Shown here: positions 35,472-44,331 of the stretch, piece by piece
Numbering within the stretch: position 1 is the first letter of the stretch
Layout: every line of letters begins with the position of its first letter
Assembly: GCA_046706185.1 (NCBI GenBank)
Contig: JBJKPR010000048.1
Span: 1 to 45,870 of the forward strand
Length of the DNA: 45,870 bases
Direction of reading: 5' to 3'
From: JAJZXY01 sp046706185
GTDB lineage: Archaea; Thermoplasmatota; Thermoplasmata; Sysuiplasmatales; Sysuiplasmataceae
Position numbers and translations under genes: made by a program
Notes under the pieces: generated by a model
What the model saw: only the letters and a program-made list of their open reading frames with translations
What the model was told of the DNA's origin: nothing
Databases searched by the model: none

Positions 35472-36865
35472 AGATGGAAAAGTTTGACGCTGTGGTCATT
35501 GGCGCCGGCCCCGGTGGGTACCCATGTGCCATCAGGCTGGGGCAGCTTGGCAAGAAAGTTGCAATTGTAGAAGAGGAGGAGCTGGGTGGCGAGTGTCTCA
35601 ATTTCGGATGCATTCCCTCAAAGGCAATCATACAGCTGTCTGACCTTTTCTTCAGGACAAAAGAGGCATTTGGAAAGGGCATTTTCAAAGGAACGGAACC
35701 GTCTCCCGACATGAGTGGCATACAGGAGTTCAAGAAGGGTGTCGTTGGAAAGATGACCAAGGGGGTCGAAACACTCCTCAAGGGCAACGGCGTGACTATT
35801 TACCGCGGCAGAGGGAGGATCGTGAGGAAGGGCGTTGTCGACGCAGGCGGAAAGGAGTTGGAATGCAGCAACGTTGTCATAGCGACAGGGTCGAAGTTCG
35901 TTGAGCTGCCGTCATTGAAATATGACCACAGGGGCATAGTCAACGTCAGGGACCTTCTTTCGACGGACGTCCTGCCAGGGAAAATGCTCATCGTAGGCGG
36001 CGGGTACATAGGAATGGAAATGGGGGTCGCCATGGCAAAACTCGGGACAGAGGTTTCGGTTGTTGAGATGATGCCGCAGGTTATGCCGGGTACGGACAAG
36101 GAGATCATGAGGGTTGTGGAAAGGCGTCTCAAGTCGCTTGGCATACTTGTGCACACGGAATCCACTGTGGATGGCGTGGAGAAGAAAGGCCCAACACTCA
36201 TCTCAAAGGTCAGGGCGAAGGACGGTTCTCTTTCAACAATTGAAAGCGACCTTATACTTGTTAGCGTTGGCAAGAGCGCATCGACTGGCGGGCTCGGACT
36301 GGAGAGCACTGGAGTCGCTGTCGATAAAAAAGGGTTCATAATAGTAGATGAACAGTGCAGAACAAATGTCGACTGGATTTATGCTGTTGGTGACGTCACC
36401 GGCGCGCCGTTCCTTGCGCACAGGGCTACGGCGATGGGAAGGGTTGCCGCCGAGGTGATAGCGGGGCAGCGCTCCGCAATGGAGCAGATGGCAATGCCGT
36501 ATGCAGTCTTCACAGACCCGGAAATTGCCTCTGTCGGGCTGACACAGTCGCAGGCGGAGGAGGCGGGGCTCAGTGTCAAAATAGGCAAATTCCCGCTTTC
36601 TGCCTCGGGAAGGGCGACAACGTTCGGTGAGAATGAGGGTTTCGTCAAGATAGTGGCAGATGCGGGCAGCGATACGGTTCTGGGCTGCCAGATCGTAGGA
36701 AAAGATGCGTCGGAGCTCATAAGCGAACTTTCGCTTGCAATAGAGATGGGCGCGACGCTGGAAGACATTGCACTGACAGTCCACCCCCACCCGACACTTC
36801 CGGAGGCTGTAATGGAGGCGGCGGAAGCAGCAAACAAGAAGGCAACTCACTTCATAGTAAGGTGA
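35468..36865 (+). CDS. lpdA: dihydrolipoyl dehydrogenase (E3)
   Basis: A 465-aa flavoprotein reoxidising the dihydrolipoyl group of E2 with NAD+. The FAD-binding motif GAGPGG is at 12-17. The redox disulfide is C43/C48 in GGECLNFGCIPSKA; the usual Thr and Val of this motif are replaced by Glu and Phe. The NAD-binding motif GGGYIGMEMG follows, and the C-terminal active-site motif HPHPTLPEA is present. It overlaps the E2 gene by 4 nt, which fits stoichiometric assembly. Confidence 0.96.
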   Translation: MKMEKFDAVVIGAGPGGYPCAIRLGQLGKKVAIVEEEELGGECLNFGCIPSKAIIQLSDLFFRTKEAFGKGIFKGTEPSPDMSGIQEFKKGVVGKMTKGVETLLKGNGVTIYRGRGRIVRKGVVDAGGKELECSNVVIATGSKFVELPSLKYDHRGIVNVRDLLSTDVLPGKMLIVGGGYIGMEMGVAMAKLGTEVSVVEMMPQVMPGTDKEIMRVVERRLKSLGILVHTESTVDGVEKKGPTLISKVRAKDGSLSTIESDLILVSVGKSASTGGLGLESTGVAVDKKGFIIVDEQCRTNVDWIYAVGDVTGAPFLAHRATAMGRVAAEVIAGQRSAMEQMAMPYAVFTDPEIASVGLTQSQAEEAGLSVKIGKFPLSASGRATTFGENEGFVKIVADAGSDTVLGCQIVGKDASELISELSLAIEMGATLEDIALTVHPHPTLPEAVMEAAEAANKKATHFIVR

Positions 36866-36908
36866 CATTCTGCAGTCCGGTACCACGTATGAGGGATCGA
36901 GCGAGCAC

Positions 36909-37586
36909 ATGATCAGGAGGTGCAACGTTATTGACCTGGGTCTCACCGATTACGGTGAATGCCTTGGTATCCAGCGCCGTCTGCTGACACTCAGGCAGAA
37001 TTCAGCCATATGCGACACACTGCTGCTGACCCAGCACATGCCTGTGATCACATTTGGAAGAGGGTACAGGGAGGAGATACCATCTTTGCCAGTGCCCGTC
37101 TTCCAGATTGAGAGGGGAGGAGAAGGGACCTTTCATGGCCCGGGTCAGCTTGTTGCCTACCCGATAATGAACATATCTGAAAACAGGGTCGGGATAAGGC
37201 AGCTTGTGTCAAGGATGCTGGAAGCGGCAGTCCATGCGCTCGGGACGCAGGGGATTGAAGGAGAGGCGAGGTTCGACCCTGTCGGCGTCTGGGTGGGCGA
37301 CAAGAAAATTGCATCGCTTGGCATTGCAGTGAAGAGGTGGGTCACATTCCATGGCATCGCCATCAACATCAATAATTCGCTTGACGGTTTCTCCTACATC
37401 AACCCGTGCGGCATGAGCTCTTCGACAATTACATCCGCCCGCAGGATCCTTGGAAGAGAAGTGGACCTGGCTTCGGTGAAAAGGGACTTTGTAACACGCT
37501 TCATGGAGGCCTTCTACTTCACTGCAGAGCCGTCCAGTCTTGAAGACATGACCGCAGCCGGATCGCGATGGTCTGGCGCTGTCTGA
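36909..37586 (+). CDS. lipB: octanoyl-[acyl carrier protein]:protein octanoyltransferase
   Basis: A 225-aa LipB-family protein. The signature RGGEGTFHGPGQ is at 69-80. The catalytic lysine is K133 in DKKIASLGI, and the catalytic cysteine is C167 in NPCGM. In bacteria LipB moves octanoate from ACP to lipoyl domains, and LipA then inserts sulfur. The acyl donor in an archaeon, where ACP-based fatty acid synthesis is usually absent, is an open question. Forty-odd bases separate it from E3, so it ends the operon. LipB is uncommon in archaea; Thermoplasma uses a two-part LplA ligase. Confidence 0.93.
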   Translation: MIRRCNVIDLGLTDYGECLGIQRRLLTLRQNSAICDTLLLTQHMPVITFGRGYREEIPSLPVPVFQIERGGEGTFHGPGQLVAYPIMNISENRVGIRQLVSRMLEAAVHALGTQGIEGEARFDPVGVWVGDKKIASLGIAVKRWVTFHGIAININNSLDGFSYINPCGMSSSTITSARRILGREVDLASVKRDFVTRFMEAFYFTAEPSSLEDMTAAGSRWSGAV

Positions 37587-37650
37587 AGCCATGCATACAC
37601 TTTGCACGAAAGATGCAAAGACTTAAACGCAGATTGTTAATGGACGTTAC

Positions 37651-38121
37651 ATGTTTCCGGTCCCGACAAGGTTCTTTGTGACCTCTGGAAAGGCAATCAG
37701 CAAAGTCTCGGACCTCAACGCATTCGATCAGGCACTGATCCTTGCAGGCATAGGAGAGCAGAACCTGGTTTCTGTCTCCTCCGTGCTCCCGGTTGGCATC
37801 CGGAAGATACCGAAGAAGGAACTGCCCAGAGGACAGATCACGCACTGCGTTCTTGCACAGATGAGAGGTGGCGAGGGGGAGACGATTTCTGCAGGAGTTG
37901 CGTACGGTTTCAGGGCGGACGGAGAAGGGGGCTATGTTGCCGAAGGACACATGTATGGCACGCAGAAGAACCTTAACCAGATACTCGAGTGGAAAATGGA
38001 TGAAATGTCAAAACTCAGGCGAATGAAGTTCAAGAAAATCTACTACGTTACAGAGGAGCTTGATATACCGCTGGACCACTACGGTGCCTGCTTGGCAGCA
38101 GTTGTTTTCACCTTCGATTGA
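37651..38121 (+). CDS. pdaD: pyruvoyl-dependent arginine decarboxylase
   Basis: A 156-aa proenzyme that cleaves itself between two serines to make a pyruvoyl cofactor and then converts arginine to agmatine, the first step of archaeal polyamine synthesis and of agmatidine in tRNA-Ile. The cleavage site lies in NLVSVSSVLP (Ser43-Ser44). GEGETISAGVAYG and the C-terminal glutamate region are conserved. A TATA-like GACTTAAAC at 37620-37628, 23-31 bp upstream, indicates a leaderless message. A zinc-ribbon gene follows after 15 nt. Confidence 0.96.
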   Translation: MFPVPTRFFVTSGKAISKVSDLNAFDQALILAGIGEQNLVSVSSVLPVGIRKIPKKELPRGQITHCVLAQMRGGEGETISAGVAYGFRADGEGGYVAEGHMYGTQKNLNQILEWKMDEMSKLRRMKFKKIYYVTEELDIPLDHYGACLAAVVFTFD

Positions 38122-38136
38122 AAAACGGAGAGCAAG

Positions 38137-38568
38137 TTGATAGTTATCGTCTGCCCGTCGTGCGGCTTCGGCAGGATAGTCGATTCGGACGTTTCAAAGG
38201 CGAGGTGCGCCCATTGCGGAAAGAGTATCACTGTCGCAAAGGCGGTCAGGCACTACGACGGGGAGGATGCGGTCGCTGCCCGGACCGCACTTTTCATAAT
38301 AAATGCGGGCATGAGACCACAAACCGTGCCTCCACGCATTGCAGAACGGGTGGCGCGCAGCGACGCACGCAGCCCTGTCCGAGAGTCCATCGCACATGAA
38401 AGGAGGAGTGTTGATACATTTCTCACATCCCGCGACTGTTTTGTAGTGGCGGAGCTGCAGGAATACCTTGGTATAGGAAAGGAGGAGGCCGAAGGCAAGG
38501 TCGCAAGGATGGTCGAGGCGGGAAAAGTCTATTCCCCTGCCAGGGGAACCTACTGCGTCGTAAGATGA
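38137..38568 (+). CDS. zinc-ribbon plus winged-helix protein (DUF5817-like)
   Basis: A 143-aa protein. The N-terminal zinc ribbon CPSCGFG...CAHCGK occupies residues 6-28. The middle is charged and probably disordered. The C-terminal ~50 residues form a winged-helix-like domain (VAELQEYLGIGKEEAEGKVARMVEAGKV). This matches the layout of archaeal DUF5817 proteins of unknown role; RNA or DNA binding is likely. The start is TTG 38137 with GGAG about 8 nt upstream. It sits 15 nt after the arginine decarboxylase gene and ends one base before a convergent membrane-protein gene. Confidence 0.8.
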   Translation: MIVIVCPSCGFGRIVDSDVSKARCAHCGKSITVAKAVRHYDGEDAVAARTALFIINAGMRPQTVPPRIAERVARSDARSPVRESIAHERRSVDTFLTSRDCFVVAELQEYLGIGKEEAEGKVARMVEAGKVYSPARGTYCVVR

Positions 38569-38569
38569 C

Positions 38570-39274
38570 CTACATCAACCTTTTTCTGTGAACTTCGTTC
38601 TGAAGACCAAGGTTTTTCGGGAGAACGCGGTATATCACCACAACAAACGTCACGGCAGATACTGCAAACGCGGCAAGATCGAAAAGCATTGTCAGAACGG
38701 AAGGTCGAAACGAAAAGACAGGTATGAGGAGAAAGTTGAATATAACCTGGAGAGAGACAGACACGGAGACACCCCTTGCGATGAGCCCCTCCTCCACAGA
38801 GTAGCCGATTACGGAACCGGTTGCTCCACCAAGCAGCTCGGAGCCTACTGTGTAAACGAGCAGTATCAGGAGGGTGGGTATGTCAAAGTATGCTGCACCT
38901 GAAAAGACGATTCCGTATTCTCCCAGTGCAATTCCAGCCGCTATGGATGTCCCGAATGAATAGCCATAGAACCTTCCAGACCCTTTCCTTCGGACACGGG
39001 GAAAGTTCAGCACGATGAGCACAAGAAGCTGCTCAATGATGACAAAGAGAATGACGAATGCAAAGCCGCCACCCGACACGGCCATTTGCTCCTGAGCGAA
39101 CGCGAGAAGTGCGCCGGCTATTATGCCAACGGCAAGAAACGCGAAAATCCACCTGTCGTCGAAGTACGGTTTGTCCGCCTTGGGCCACGTGTACTTCGAA
39201 AGTGAGAAGTAGAGAAGAAGCAGGGCCGGGCCGAATGAAAGGACGGCGATTATTGGAAAGAAGAACTGGACCAT
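38570..39274 (-). CDS. multi-pass membrane protein
   Basis: A 234-aa protein with about seven hydrophobic segments. The first starts at residue 3; others include FVILFVIIEQLLVLIVL, GTSIAAGIALGEYGIVFSGA and PTLLILLVYTVGSELLGG. Acidic residues within membrane segments (the Glu in IIEQLL, the Glu in LGEYG) recall PrsW-type intramembrane proteases. The required EE-x-x-K and HxxxT motifs are not visible, so this is only a loose resemblance. No function can be given. It lies 21 bp downstream of the polymerase IV gene on the same strand and may be cotranscribed. Confidence 0.75.
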   Translation of the reverse strand: MVQFFFPIIAVLSFGPALLLLYFSLSKYTWPKADKPYFDDRWIFAFLAVGIIAGALLAFAQEQMAVSGGGFAFVILFVIIEQLLVLIVLNFPRVRRKGSGRFYGYSFGTSIAAGIALGEYGIVFSGAAYFDIPTLLILLVYTVGSELLGGATGSVIGYSVEEGLIARGVSVSVSLQVIFNFLLIPVFSFRPSVLTMLFDLAAFAVSAVTFVVVIYRVLPKNLGLQNEVHRKRLM

Positions 39275-39295
39275 CTGCCTGCCACCATGACTGAC

Positions 39296-40378
39296 TTACA
39301 TGAAATCGGAGAGCATCTTCTGGCCCTTCTTCTCTCCAAGGTTGGAAACCTTTACACCCATCCTGCGAAGGTTTCTGGGGTGTTCCGAGAGAAACTCGTC
39401 TATCAGCTGGGGCAACACCCTCATGCATGAACCCGCATCATCGACGAATTCCTGCATGCTCCTGTTTTTTGTCCTCGTTGAAAGGTCATCCATGATTCCA
39501 ATGAACGTTAGAGTCTTGAACGCCTGGCCGTCCTTCTTCACCATCTCTACCACGTCATTCAGGAGTGTTTTTGCGCTCTCAAGCAGAACATCCGGATCTC
39601 GTGTATCCTCCTTTAGTGTAACTATCCTTCCGTACTGTTCCCTCTTGCGCTCCATGACCTGCTCGTTGTCTATACCGCGGGAGGCATTGTAAAGCCAGAC
39701 TCCCATGCCGGTGCCAAAGAGCCTCTTCAGGTCCGAGAGGTCACGATCCTTCAGCTGTTCAACGGTATCGATCCCCTCTTCACCTAGCTTCTTTTCCGTG
39801 ACCTTCCCGACGCCGAAGAGATCGCCGACAGGCATTGGAGAAAGAAACTGCTCGACCTGTTCGTCTGTCACGACTGTAAGTCCATCAGGCTTGTTCATGC
39901 CTGCCGCCATCTTCGCAATGAGCTTGTTGGGCCCGATGCCGATGGAGCATGTCAGCTTCTCAGAGCGCAGGAGTCCCTCTTTGATGGAGGTGCTCATGCG
40001 GGAGGCTTCGTCGTATGATTTCGCCATTCCGGTAAGTTCCAGGTATGCTTCATCGACGCTTGCCTGCTCCATAGCAGTGCTGAAGCTATGCAGAAATGCC
40101 ATTATCCTCTCCGAAACAGTGTCATAGTAGTCAAGGTCTGCCCTGAGGAAAACAGTGTCGGCTGATGCATTCCTTTTTGCGAAGGCAATCGGCATGCCCG
40201 ATTTGATTCCGAGTTTTCTGGCTTCGTAGTTCGATGTGGAAACTGCACCGCTGTCCTCCGTCCTTCCCGAGTAGATGCAGACAGCAACGGGCCTGCCCTT
40301 CAGATGCGGGTTCCTTATCTCCTCGCACTGGGCATAGAAGCAGTCCAGGTCCACATGGATCACTATCCTGTCAGGCAC
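39296..40378 (-). CDS. dinB: Y-family DNA polymerase IV (Dpo4-like)
   Basis: A 360-aa translesion polymerase. Catalytic carboxylates are visible in IHVDLDCFYAQCEE near the N-terminus and SVDEAYLEL (about 110). Helix-hairpin-helix DNA-binding motifs occur around PVGDLFGVGKVTEKKLGEEGI, followed by the little-finger domain. The last eight residues, QKMLSDFM, match a PCNA-binding PIP box, as in archaeal Dpo4. The start GTG at 40378 is chosen because the catalytic domain begins right after it and a TATA-like GTTTAAATTC lies 19-28 bp upstream; the frame is open to 40489. Confidence 0.95.
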   Translation of the reverse strand: MPDRIVIHVDLDCFYAQCEEIRNPHLKGRPVAVCIYSGRTEDSGAVSTSNYEARKLGIKSGMPIAFAKRNASADTVFLRADLDYYDTVSERIMAFLHSFSTAMEQASVDEAYLELTGMAKSYDEASRMSTSIKEGLLRSEKLTCSIGIGPNKLIAKMAAGMNKPDGLTVVTDEQVEQFLSPMPVGDLFGVGKVTEKKLGEEGIDTVEQLKDRDLSDLKRLFGTGMGVWLYNASRGIDNEQVMERKREQYGRIVTLKEDTRDPDVLLESAKTLLNDVVEMVKKDGQAFKTLTFIGIMDDLSTRTKNRSMQEFVDDAGSCMRVLPQLIDEFLSEHPRNLRRMGVKVSNLGEKKGQKMLSDFM

Positions 40379-40474
40379 GGTGTCTAATTGCCTTGTGAAT
40401 TTAAACTGTTTCCACGTCGCCGGTGTACTGCCGGGGGAAAATGCACAGAGCTGTTGCTCCTGAATGCACCGGCC

Positions 40475-40975
40475 ATGGATTCGCAACACATATTAGAAGG
40501 GAGCTGGGTTAGCGTTGCGGACGGTGTTACGCACGACAGCAAAGAAACTGCCAACATCCACACCGGAGCAGGAGCTGTGCCTAACATGAACGTGAAGGGT
40601 TGGAAGGTGGTCACCGCCTCCCTGTCAGCTGCTGTAGCCGTGCTTGTGATCGTTGTGGTGTACCTTGCAAGCATAACAAACATGGGGCTGATCTCCACAC
40701 TCGCAAACAACCAGCAGGTTACTGTGAACCCACTTGCGAATACCGCAAAACAGTTCCAAATACGGTATGCAGGCTACCTTACAATAACTTACAATTCCAC
40801 CGCAGTGATTGCAGTAACTGTGTCCTACTCCTTCGCGCAGCAGAACTTCACAAGCACGCATCTTGGGACCAACGGGCGAATAACACTTGCGGTCCTTCCA
40901 TCGACGCTCACTCTGACATTCACTTCAGCACTTCAGAGCGCCAGTGTACATTATACCGTGTACGAGCAGTATTGA
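40475..40975 (+). CDS. single-pass surface-exposed protein
   Basis: Up to 166 aa from the ATG at 40475. A second start at 40586 (MNVKGWKVV, giving 129 aa) places a signal-anchor helix at residues 8-30 and may be the true one. After the membrane segment the rest is Thr/Ser/Asn-rich and beta-strand-like, with N-glycosylation sequons such as NST and NFT. This fits a small secreted or pseudopilin-like archaeal protein facing outwards. No family is recognised. It is divergent from polymerase IV. Confidence 0.6.
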   Translation: MDSQHILEGSWVSVADGVTHDSKETANIHTGAGAVPNMNVKGWKVVTASLSAAVAVLVIVVVYLASITNMGLISTLANNQQVTVNPLANTAKQFQIRYAGYLTITYNSTAVIAVTVSYSFAQQNFTSTHLGTNGRITLAVLPSTLTLTFTSALQSASVHYTVYEQY

Positions 40976-41024
40976 CGCCTCATCAAACATCAAATAGTTG
41001 TAGCTTCAATGGGCAGTCTAAGAA

Positions 41025-41726
41025 ATGGCGAAGAACGGACCGTACAGGATAGACTACACACCGGGTAACGGGAACTACCGATCGACGGCGTACAACTACG
41101 TTCCAGCCGGGAAAATGAGGTTCAGCAGGAACGAGAGAAGACATATACTGATTGCATTCGTCACACTCGTCGCAGCCTTCCTCATCCTCTTCACAATACA
41201 CGGGGGGCTGATGTACCAGCTTCCGCTGGCGCTCCTCATATCGGTTGTTTCAGTTCTCACAGGGTTCCTCTTTCACGAGCTGATGCACAAGTATTATGCG
41301 CAGAAGTTTGGCGCATGGGCTGAATTCAGGTCTTCACTGCCTGGTCTGCTTCTGGGGCTCTTCACCTCATTCCTGGGTCTCTTCCTGGCAGCACCGGGTG
41401 CTGTGTACATATCAGGAGGGCTCGACAGAAGACAGAACGGGCTCGTAAGCGCAGCGGGTCCGCTGACCAATACTGCGTTCTCATACCTGTTCATTGCAGG
41501 TGCGATTGCGACCGCCAGCCTTGGTCCGCTCTGGACCACATTCTTTGCGGGTGTCGCATTCCTTGATGCATGGCTTGGTGTCTTCAACATGATCCCTGTT
41601 CCGCCCCTCGACGGTTCAAAGGTGCTGATGTGGGACATACGTGCATATCTCGTTTTCCTCATTCTGCCAGTCATAGCGCTTGTGATGCTCATTTCCTTCA
41701 ACCTTATTGGGCTTCCCGGCCTGTGA
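41025..41726 (+). CDS. M50-family (site-2 protease-like) membrane metalloprotease
   Basis: A 233-aa protein. The zinc motif HELMH is at 84-88, inside a hydrophobic segment after a first membrane helix (about 40-75). The second metal-ligand motif NMIPVPPLDGSKV lies near 188-200. The layout is that of compact archaeal S2P proteases, which cut membrane-bound substrates within the bilayer. The N-terminal ~35 residues are polar and cytoplasmic. No substrate is indicated; the neighbouring single-pass protein at 40475 on the same strand is worth noting, without further evidence. Confidence 0.9.
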   Translation: MAKNGPYRIDYTPGNGNYRSTAYNYVPAGKMRFSRNERRHILIAFVTLVAAFLILFTIHGGLMYQLPLALLISVVSVLTGFLFHELMHKYYAQKFGAWAEFRSSLPGLLLGLFTSFLGLFLAAPGAVYISGGLDRRQNGLVSAAGPLTNTAFSYLFIAGAIATASLGPLWTTFFAGVAFLDAWLGVFNMIPVPPLDGSKVLMWDIRAYLVFLILPVIALVMLISFNLIGLPGL

Positions 41727-41802
41727 ACGATTGTCATGGATGCTGACAGCACACGAGCCAGTGAGGGAGGAATTATCTAGTGCAATCAACTACACGTTGA
41801 CG

Positions 41803-42435
41803 ATGAAGACACGCCTCGTATTTCTGGGACCCCCGGGTGCTGGGAAGGGAACGCAGGCTCTGCTCATAGCCAAGAAGTACGAATTCACCCGCATTGCCAC
41901 AGGGGACATTCTCAGGGAGGCCATAAGGAAAGGGGATGAATTGGGTCACAGGGCCAAGGAATACATGGACAGAGGTGCACTTGTTCCAGACGAGGTTGTG
42001 AACGAAATACTCAGGGAGAAGCTGGAGAGCACGCAGGACGGCTTCATAATAGATGGCTATCCAAGGACAATAGATCAGGCAAACTTCCTGCAGAGCGTTG
42101 TCGACATTGAGCGGGTGATATACTTCGATGCCCCTGAAGATGTGCTGGTGCAGAGGATTGTCAACAGGCTTGTCTGTCCGGTGTGCAATGCAGTCTACAA
42201 CAGGCTTGACAATCCGCCCGCCAAGGAAGGAATATGCGATGCCGATGGTTCTGCCCTCGTGCACAGGACTGACGACGTCGAGGAAGTGACGAGAGACAGG
42301 ATCGAGACCTTCTGGCAAAAGACGGCTCCGCTTGTGGACTTCTACTTCCACAAGGGGCTTCTCGCGAAGGTGTCTGCGGAAAGGAACGTCACTGAAGTCA
42401 CCTCGGAGATAGAACAGGCCATAAGCGCTGAGTAA
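41803..42435 (+). CDS. adk: adenylate kinase
   Basis: A 210-aa long-form (bacterial/eukaryotic-type) adenylate kinase converting AMP and ATP to two ADP. The P-loop GPPGAGKGTQ is at 9-18, the AMP-binding DGYPRT near 80-85, and the LID domain has a zinc site CPVCNAVYN...GICD (about 127-150). Many euryarchaea instead have a short archaeal AdkA; this zinc-LID type is also found in Thermoplasmata. The ATG at 41803 is selected because the P-loop strand begins there; the frame is open from 41707. Confidence 0.95.
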   Translation: MKTRLVFLGPPGAGKGTQALLIAKKYEFTRIATGDILREAIRKGDELGHRAKEYMDRGALVPDEVVNEILREKLESTQDGFIIDGYPRTIDQANFLQSVVDIERVIYFDAPEDVLVQRIVNRLVCPVCNAVYNRLDNPPAKEGICDADGSALVHRTDDVEEVTRDRIETFWQKTAPLVDFYFHKGLLAKVSAERNVTEVTSEIEQAISAE

Positions 42436-42551
42436 CATGCTGCTTTCCTGCCCGTTGCACATGTGTTCATGAAAGTACAATGGACTGCCCTTTTCTTCAA
42501 CCAACTGTTTGATTTAACTACATCGAAGTCCTAGGACCACGTGAAGCAAGG

Positions 42552-43838
42552 ATGTCAGCGCGGGTTGCCGTAATCGGGGCAGGAGCAAGCGGACTGTTCA
42601 CGTCAATCGAGCTTGCGAACAGAGGGTTTGATGTATCATTGATCGACCGCGGACTTGCTGGTTCAGGAACGTCCGGAAGGTTTCATGGCCTGCTTCACAG
42701 CGGTGCGAGGTATGCCGTCACCGACAGGGCTGCGGCACTGGAATGCAGCGTGGAATCAGAGAAGATTGTGAAGATGGCGCCGTACTGTGTTGAACAGACA
42801 GGTGGCCTCTTTGTGGCGCTCAACAGGGATGATGAGCAGTACGGAGAAGAACTTGCCTCCGCCCTTAGGTCCTGCGCGATTAAATTCGAAATGCACGATA
42901 CGGAAGAAACGCTGGGGATGGAGCCCAACCTCAGCAGGGAAGCAGTGTCGTCGATAAGTGTCCGTGACGGGGTGCTGAAGGGCGGGTTGTTCATCGCTTG
43001 CGCTCTGGTAACGGCTGTAGGGCTGGGTGTCAGGTTCATGCCCTTCAGGGCACTCACAGGCGCCAGTTTCAAAGAGGGAAAGACAGTGGAATCACTGAAG
43101 CTGGTCAACACACTCGAAGGAAAGGGCGAATCGATTGAGACCGATTTTGTGGTCAACTGTTCGGGCCCTTGGATGGCTGAAACATCGAAGATGCTGAATT
43201 CACCTATCGAGGTCCTCCCAGCGGCGGGCATTATGTCTGTTGCAGACAGAAGGCTCGTGCTAAGGGTCATAAACAGGATGAGGAGACCGTCAGACGGCGA
43301 TATACTCGTTCCTTACGGGAGCAGAACAATTGCAGGAACCACTGCGGCTGTCACCGATGACCCGGCAGCGTTTGAAATCAACGGAGAGGATGTGCAGCTC
43401 CTTTTGGAGGAGGCATCGGCGATGGTGCCTGCGATCAGCGATGTCGGCTTTGCAAGATCGTATGCATCTTTCCGTCCGCTTGTAAGGGAAGGGCCGGACC
43501 TGGGTGGCAGAAGCGCCACGAGAGATTTCAGAATAATACATGATGGTTCGAAAGTCCAGAACGTCGTGAGCGTTGTCGGCGGCAAGATGACGACATGCAG
43601 GCTTGTGGGCGAAAAGACCGCAGACGCAGTCACTCAGGTCGTCGGCGACAGTTCAAGGCACGGGAACATAACTAGCCTATTCAACCCGTTCGCTGAGGAG
43701 GACTGGAAGGAGCACGGATTTGTCCACTCAGGCCCTTTGGCAGGGTCCGATTGGAAGGGGGGCCAAGGCGGTGCTGACCTGGAGGACGGGATTGCGTCGT
43801 TGATCCAGACGGAGATTATCAAGAAGGAGGGAGGATGA
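42552..43838 (+). CDS. FAD-dependent glycerol-3-phosphate dehydrogenase (GlpA-like)
   Basis: A 428-aa DAO-family flavoprotein. The N-terminal dinucleotide-binding motif GAGASGLFTSIELANRG is at 9-25. GRFHGLLHSGARYA matches the GlpA/GlpD substrate region, and the C-terminal VVSVVGGKMTTCRLVGEK is diagnostic of glycerol-3-phosphate dehydrogenases. It would oxidise glycerol-3-phosphate to dihydroxyacetone phosphate at the membrane; archaeal lipids use the 1-phosphate isomer, so a catabolic role is likely. The last ~50 residues are polar and lack the GlpA [2Fe-2S] domain. A TATA-like TTTGATTTAAC lies about 25-45 bp upstream. A CoxG-like gene follows 1 nt later. Confidence 0.85.
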   Translation: MSARVAVIGAGASGLFTSIELANRGFDVSLIDRGLAGSGTSGRFHGLLHSGARYAVTDRAAALECSVESEKIVKMAPYCVEQTGGLFVALNRDDEQYGEELASALRSCAIKFEMHDTEETLGMEPNLSREAVSSISVRDGVLKGGLFIACALVTAVGLGVRFMPFRALTGASFKEGKTVESLKLVNTLEGKGESIETDFVVNCSGPWMAETSKMLNSPIEVLPAAGIMSVADRRLVLRVINRMRRPSDGDILVPYGSRTIAGTTAAVTDDPAAFEINGEDVQLLLEEASAMVPAISDVGFARSYASFRPLVREGPDLGGRSATRDFRIIHDGSKVQNVVSVVGGKMTTCRLVGEKTADAVTQVVGDSSRHGNITSLFNPFAEEDWKEHGFVHSGPLAGSDWKGGQGGADLEDGIASLIQTEIIKKEGG

Positions 43839-43839
43839 G

Positions 43840-44313
43840 TTGCCGCCGCTTGAATTTCGAGGTTCGTTCATAACGCACGCCCTGAAGAAAAGGGTGATGT
43901 CGTTCATCAATTCAGCTGAAACCATTGCCGCGATCCTTCCAGGTGTAGAATCATATTCGGTGCAGGATGGCACGACAAGAGTGAAGTTCAGGATAGACCT
44001 CGAAGGAATGGCTGGAGCAATAGCGCCCGGGCATTTGTCGACCGCCACGGCATCCATGAAATTCAGTTACGGCGAAATGGGCGAAAGCGTCGCGGTCCTT
44101 GACGGCCACGGAAGGGCTCTTGGAAGTTCGCTGGACATTTCCGTCAGAATAGATGTCCGATCGGTCGACGCTTCTTCCACCGAAGTCGAATGGAAGGTCT
44201 CAGTGGACGCCGGCATGCTGCTCAGGCTTTTTGGAAGCCAGGCGGTGGATGCCTTTTCCAACAGGGTCATTGAGGAGACAATAAGCAACTTCAGGAACGC
44301 TCTTTCTGCCTGA
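43840..44313 (+). CDS. CoxG-like SRPBCC-fold protein
   Basis: A 157-aa protein of the CoxG/SRPBCC (START-like) group: GSFITHALKKRVMSFINSAETIAAILPGVESY, then alternating strands and a long C-terminal helix around VDAFSNRVIEETISNFRNAL. CoxG proteins bind hydrophobic ligands and in carbon monoxide oxidisers recruit CO dehydrogenase to the membrane; no cox genes are here. Start TTG 43840 has a strong GGAGG 5-6 nt upstream, and it begins one base after the glpA-like stop. It may help the flavoprotein dock on the membrane or bind a quinone; this is inference from adjacency only. Confidence 0.8.
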   Translation: MPPLEFRGSFITHALKKRVMSFINSAETIAAILPGVESYSVQDGTTRVKFRIDLEGMAGAIAPGHLSTATASMKFSYGEMGESVAVLDGHGRALGSSLDISVRIDVRSVDASSTEVEWKVSVDAGMLLRLFGSQAVDAFSNRVIEETISNFRNALSA

Positions 44314-44331
44314 TCATCCAGATTTTGATCA

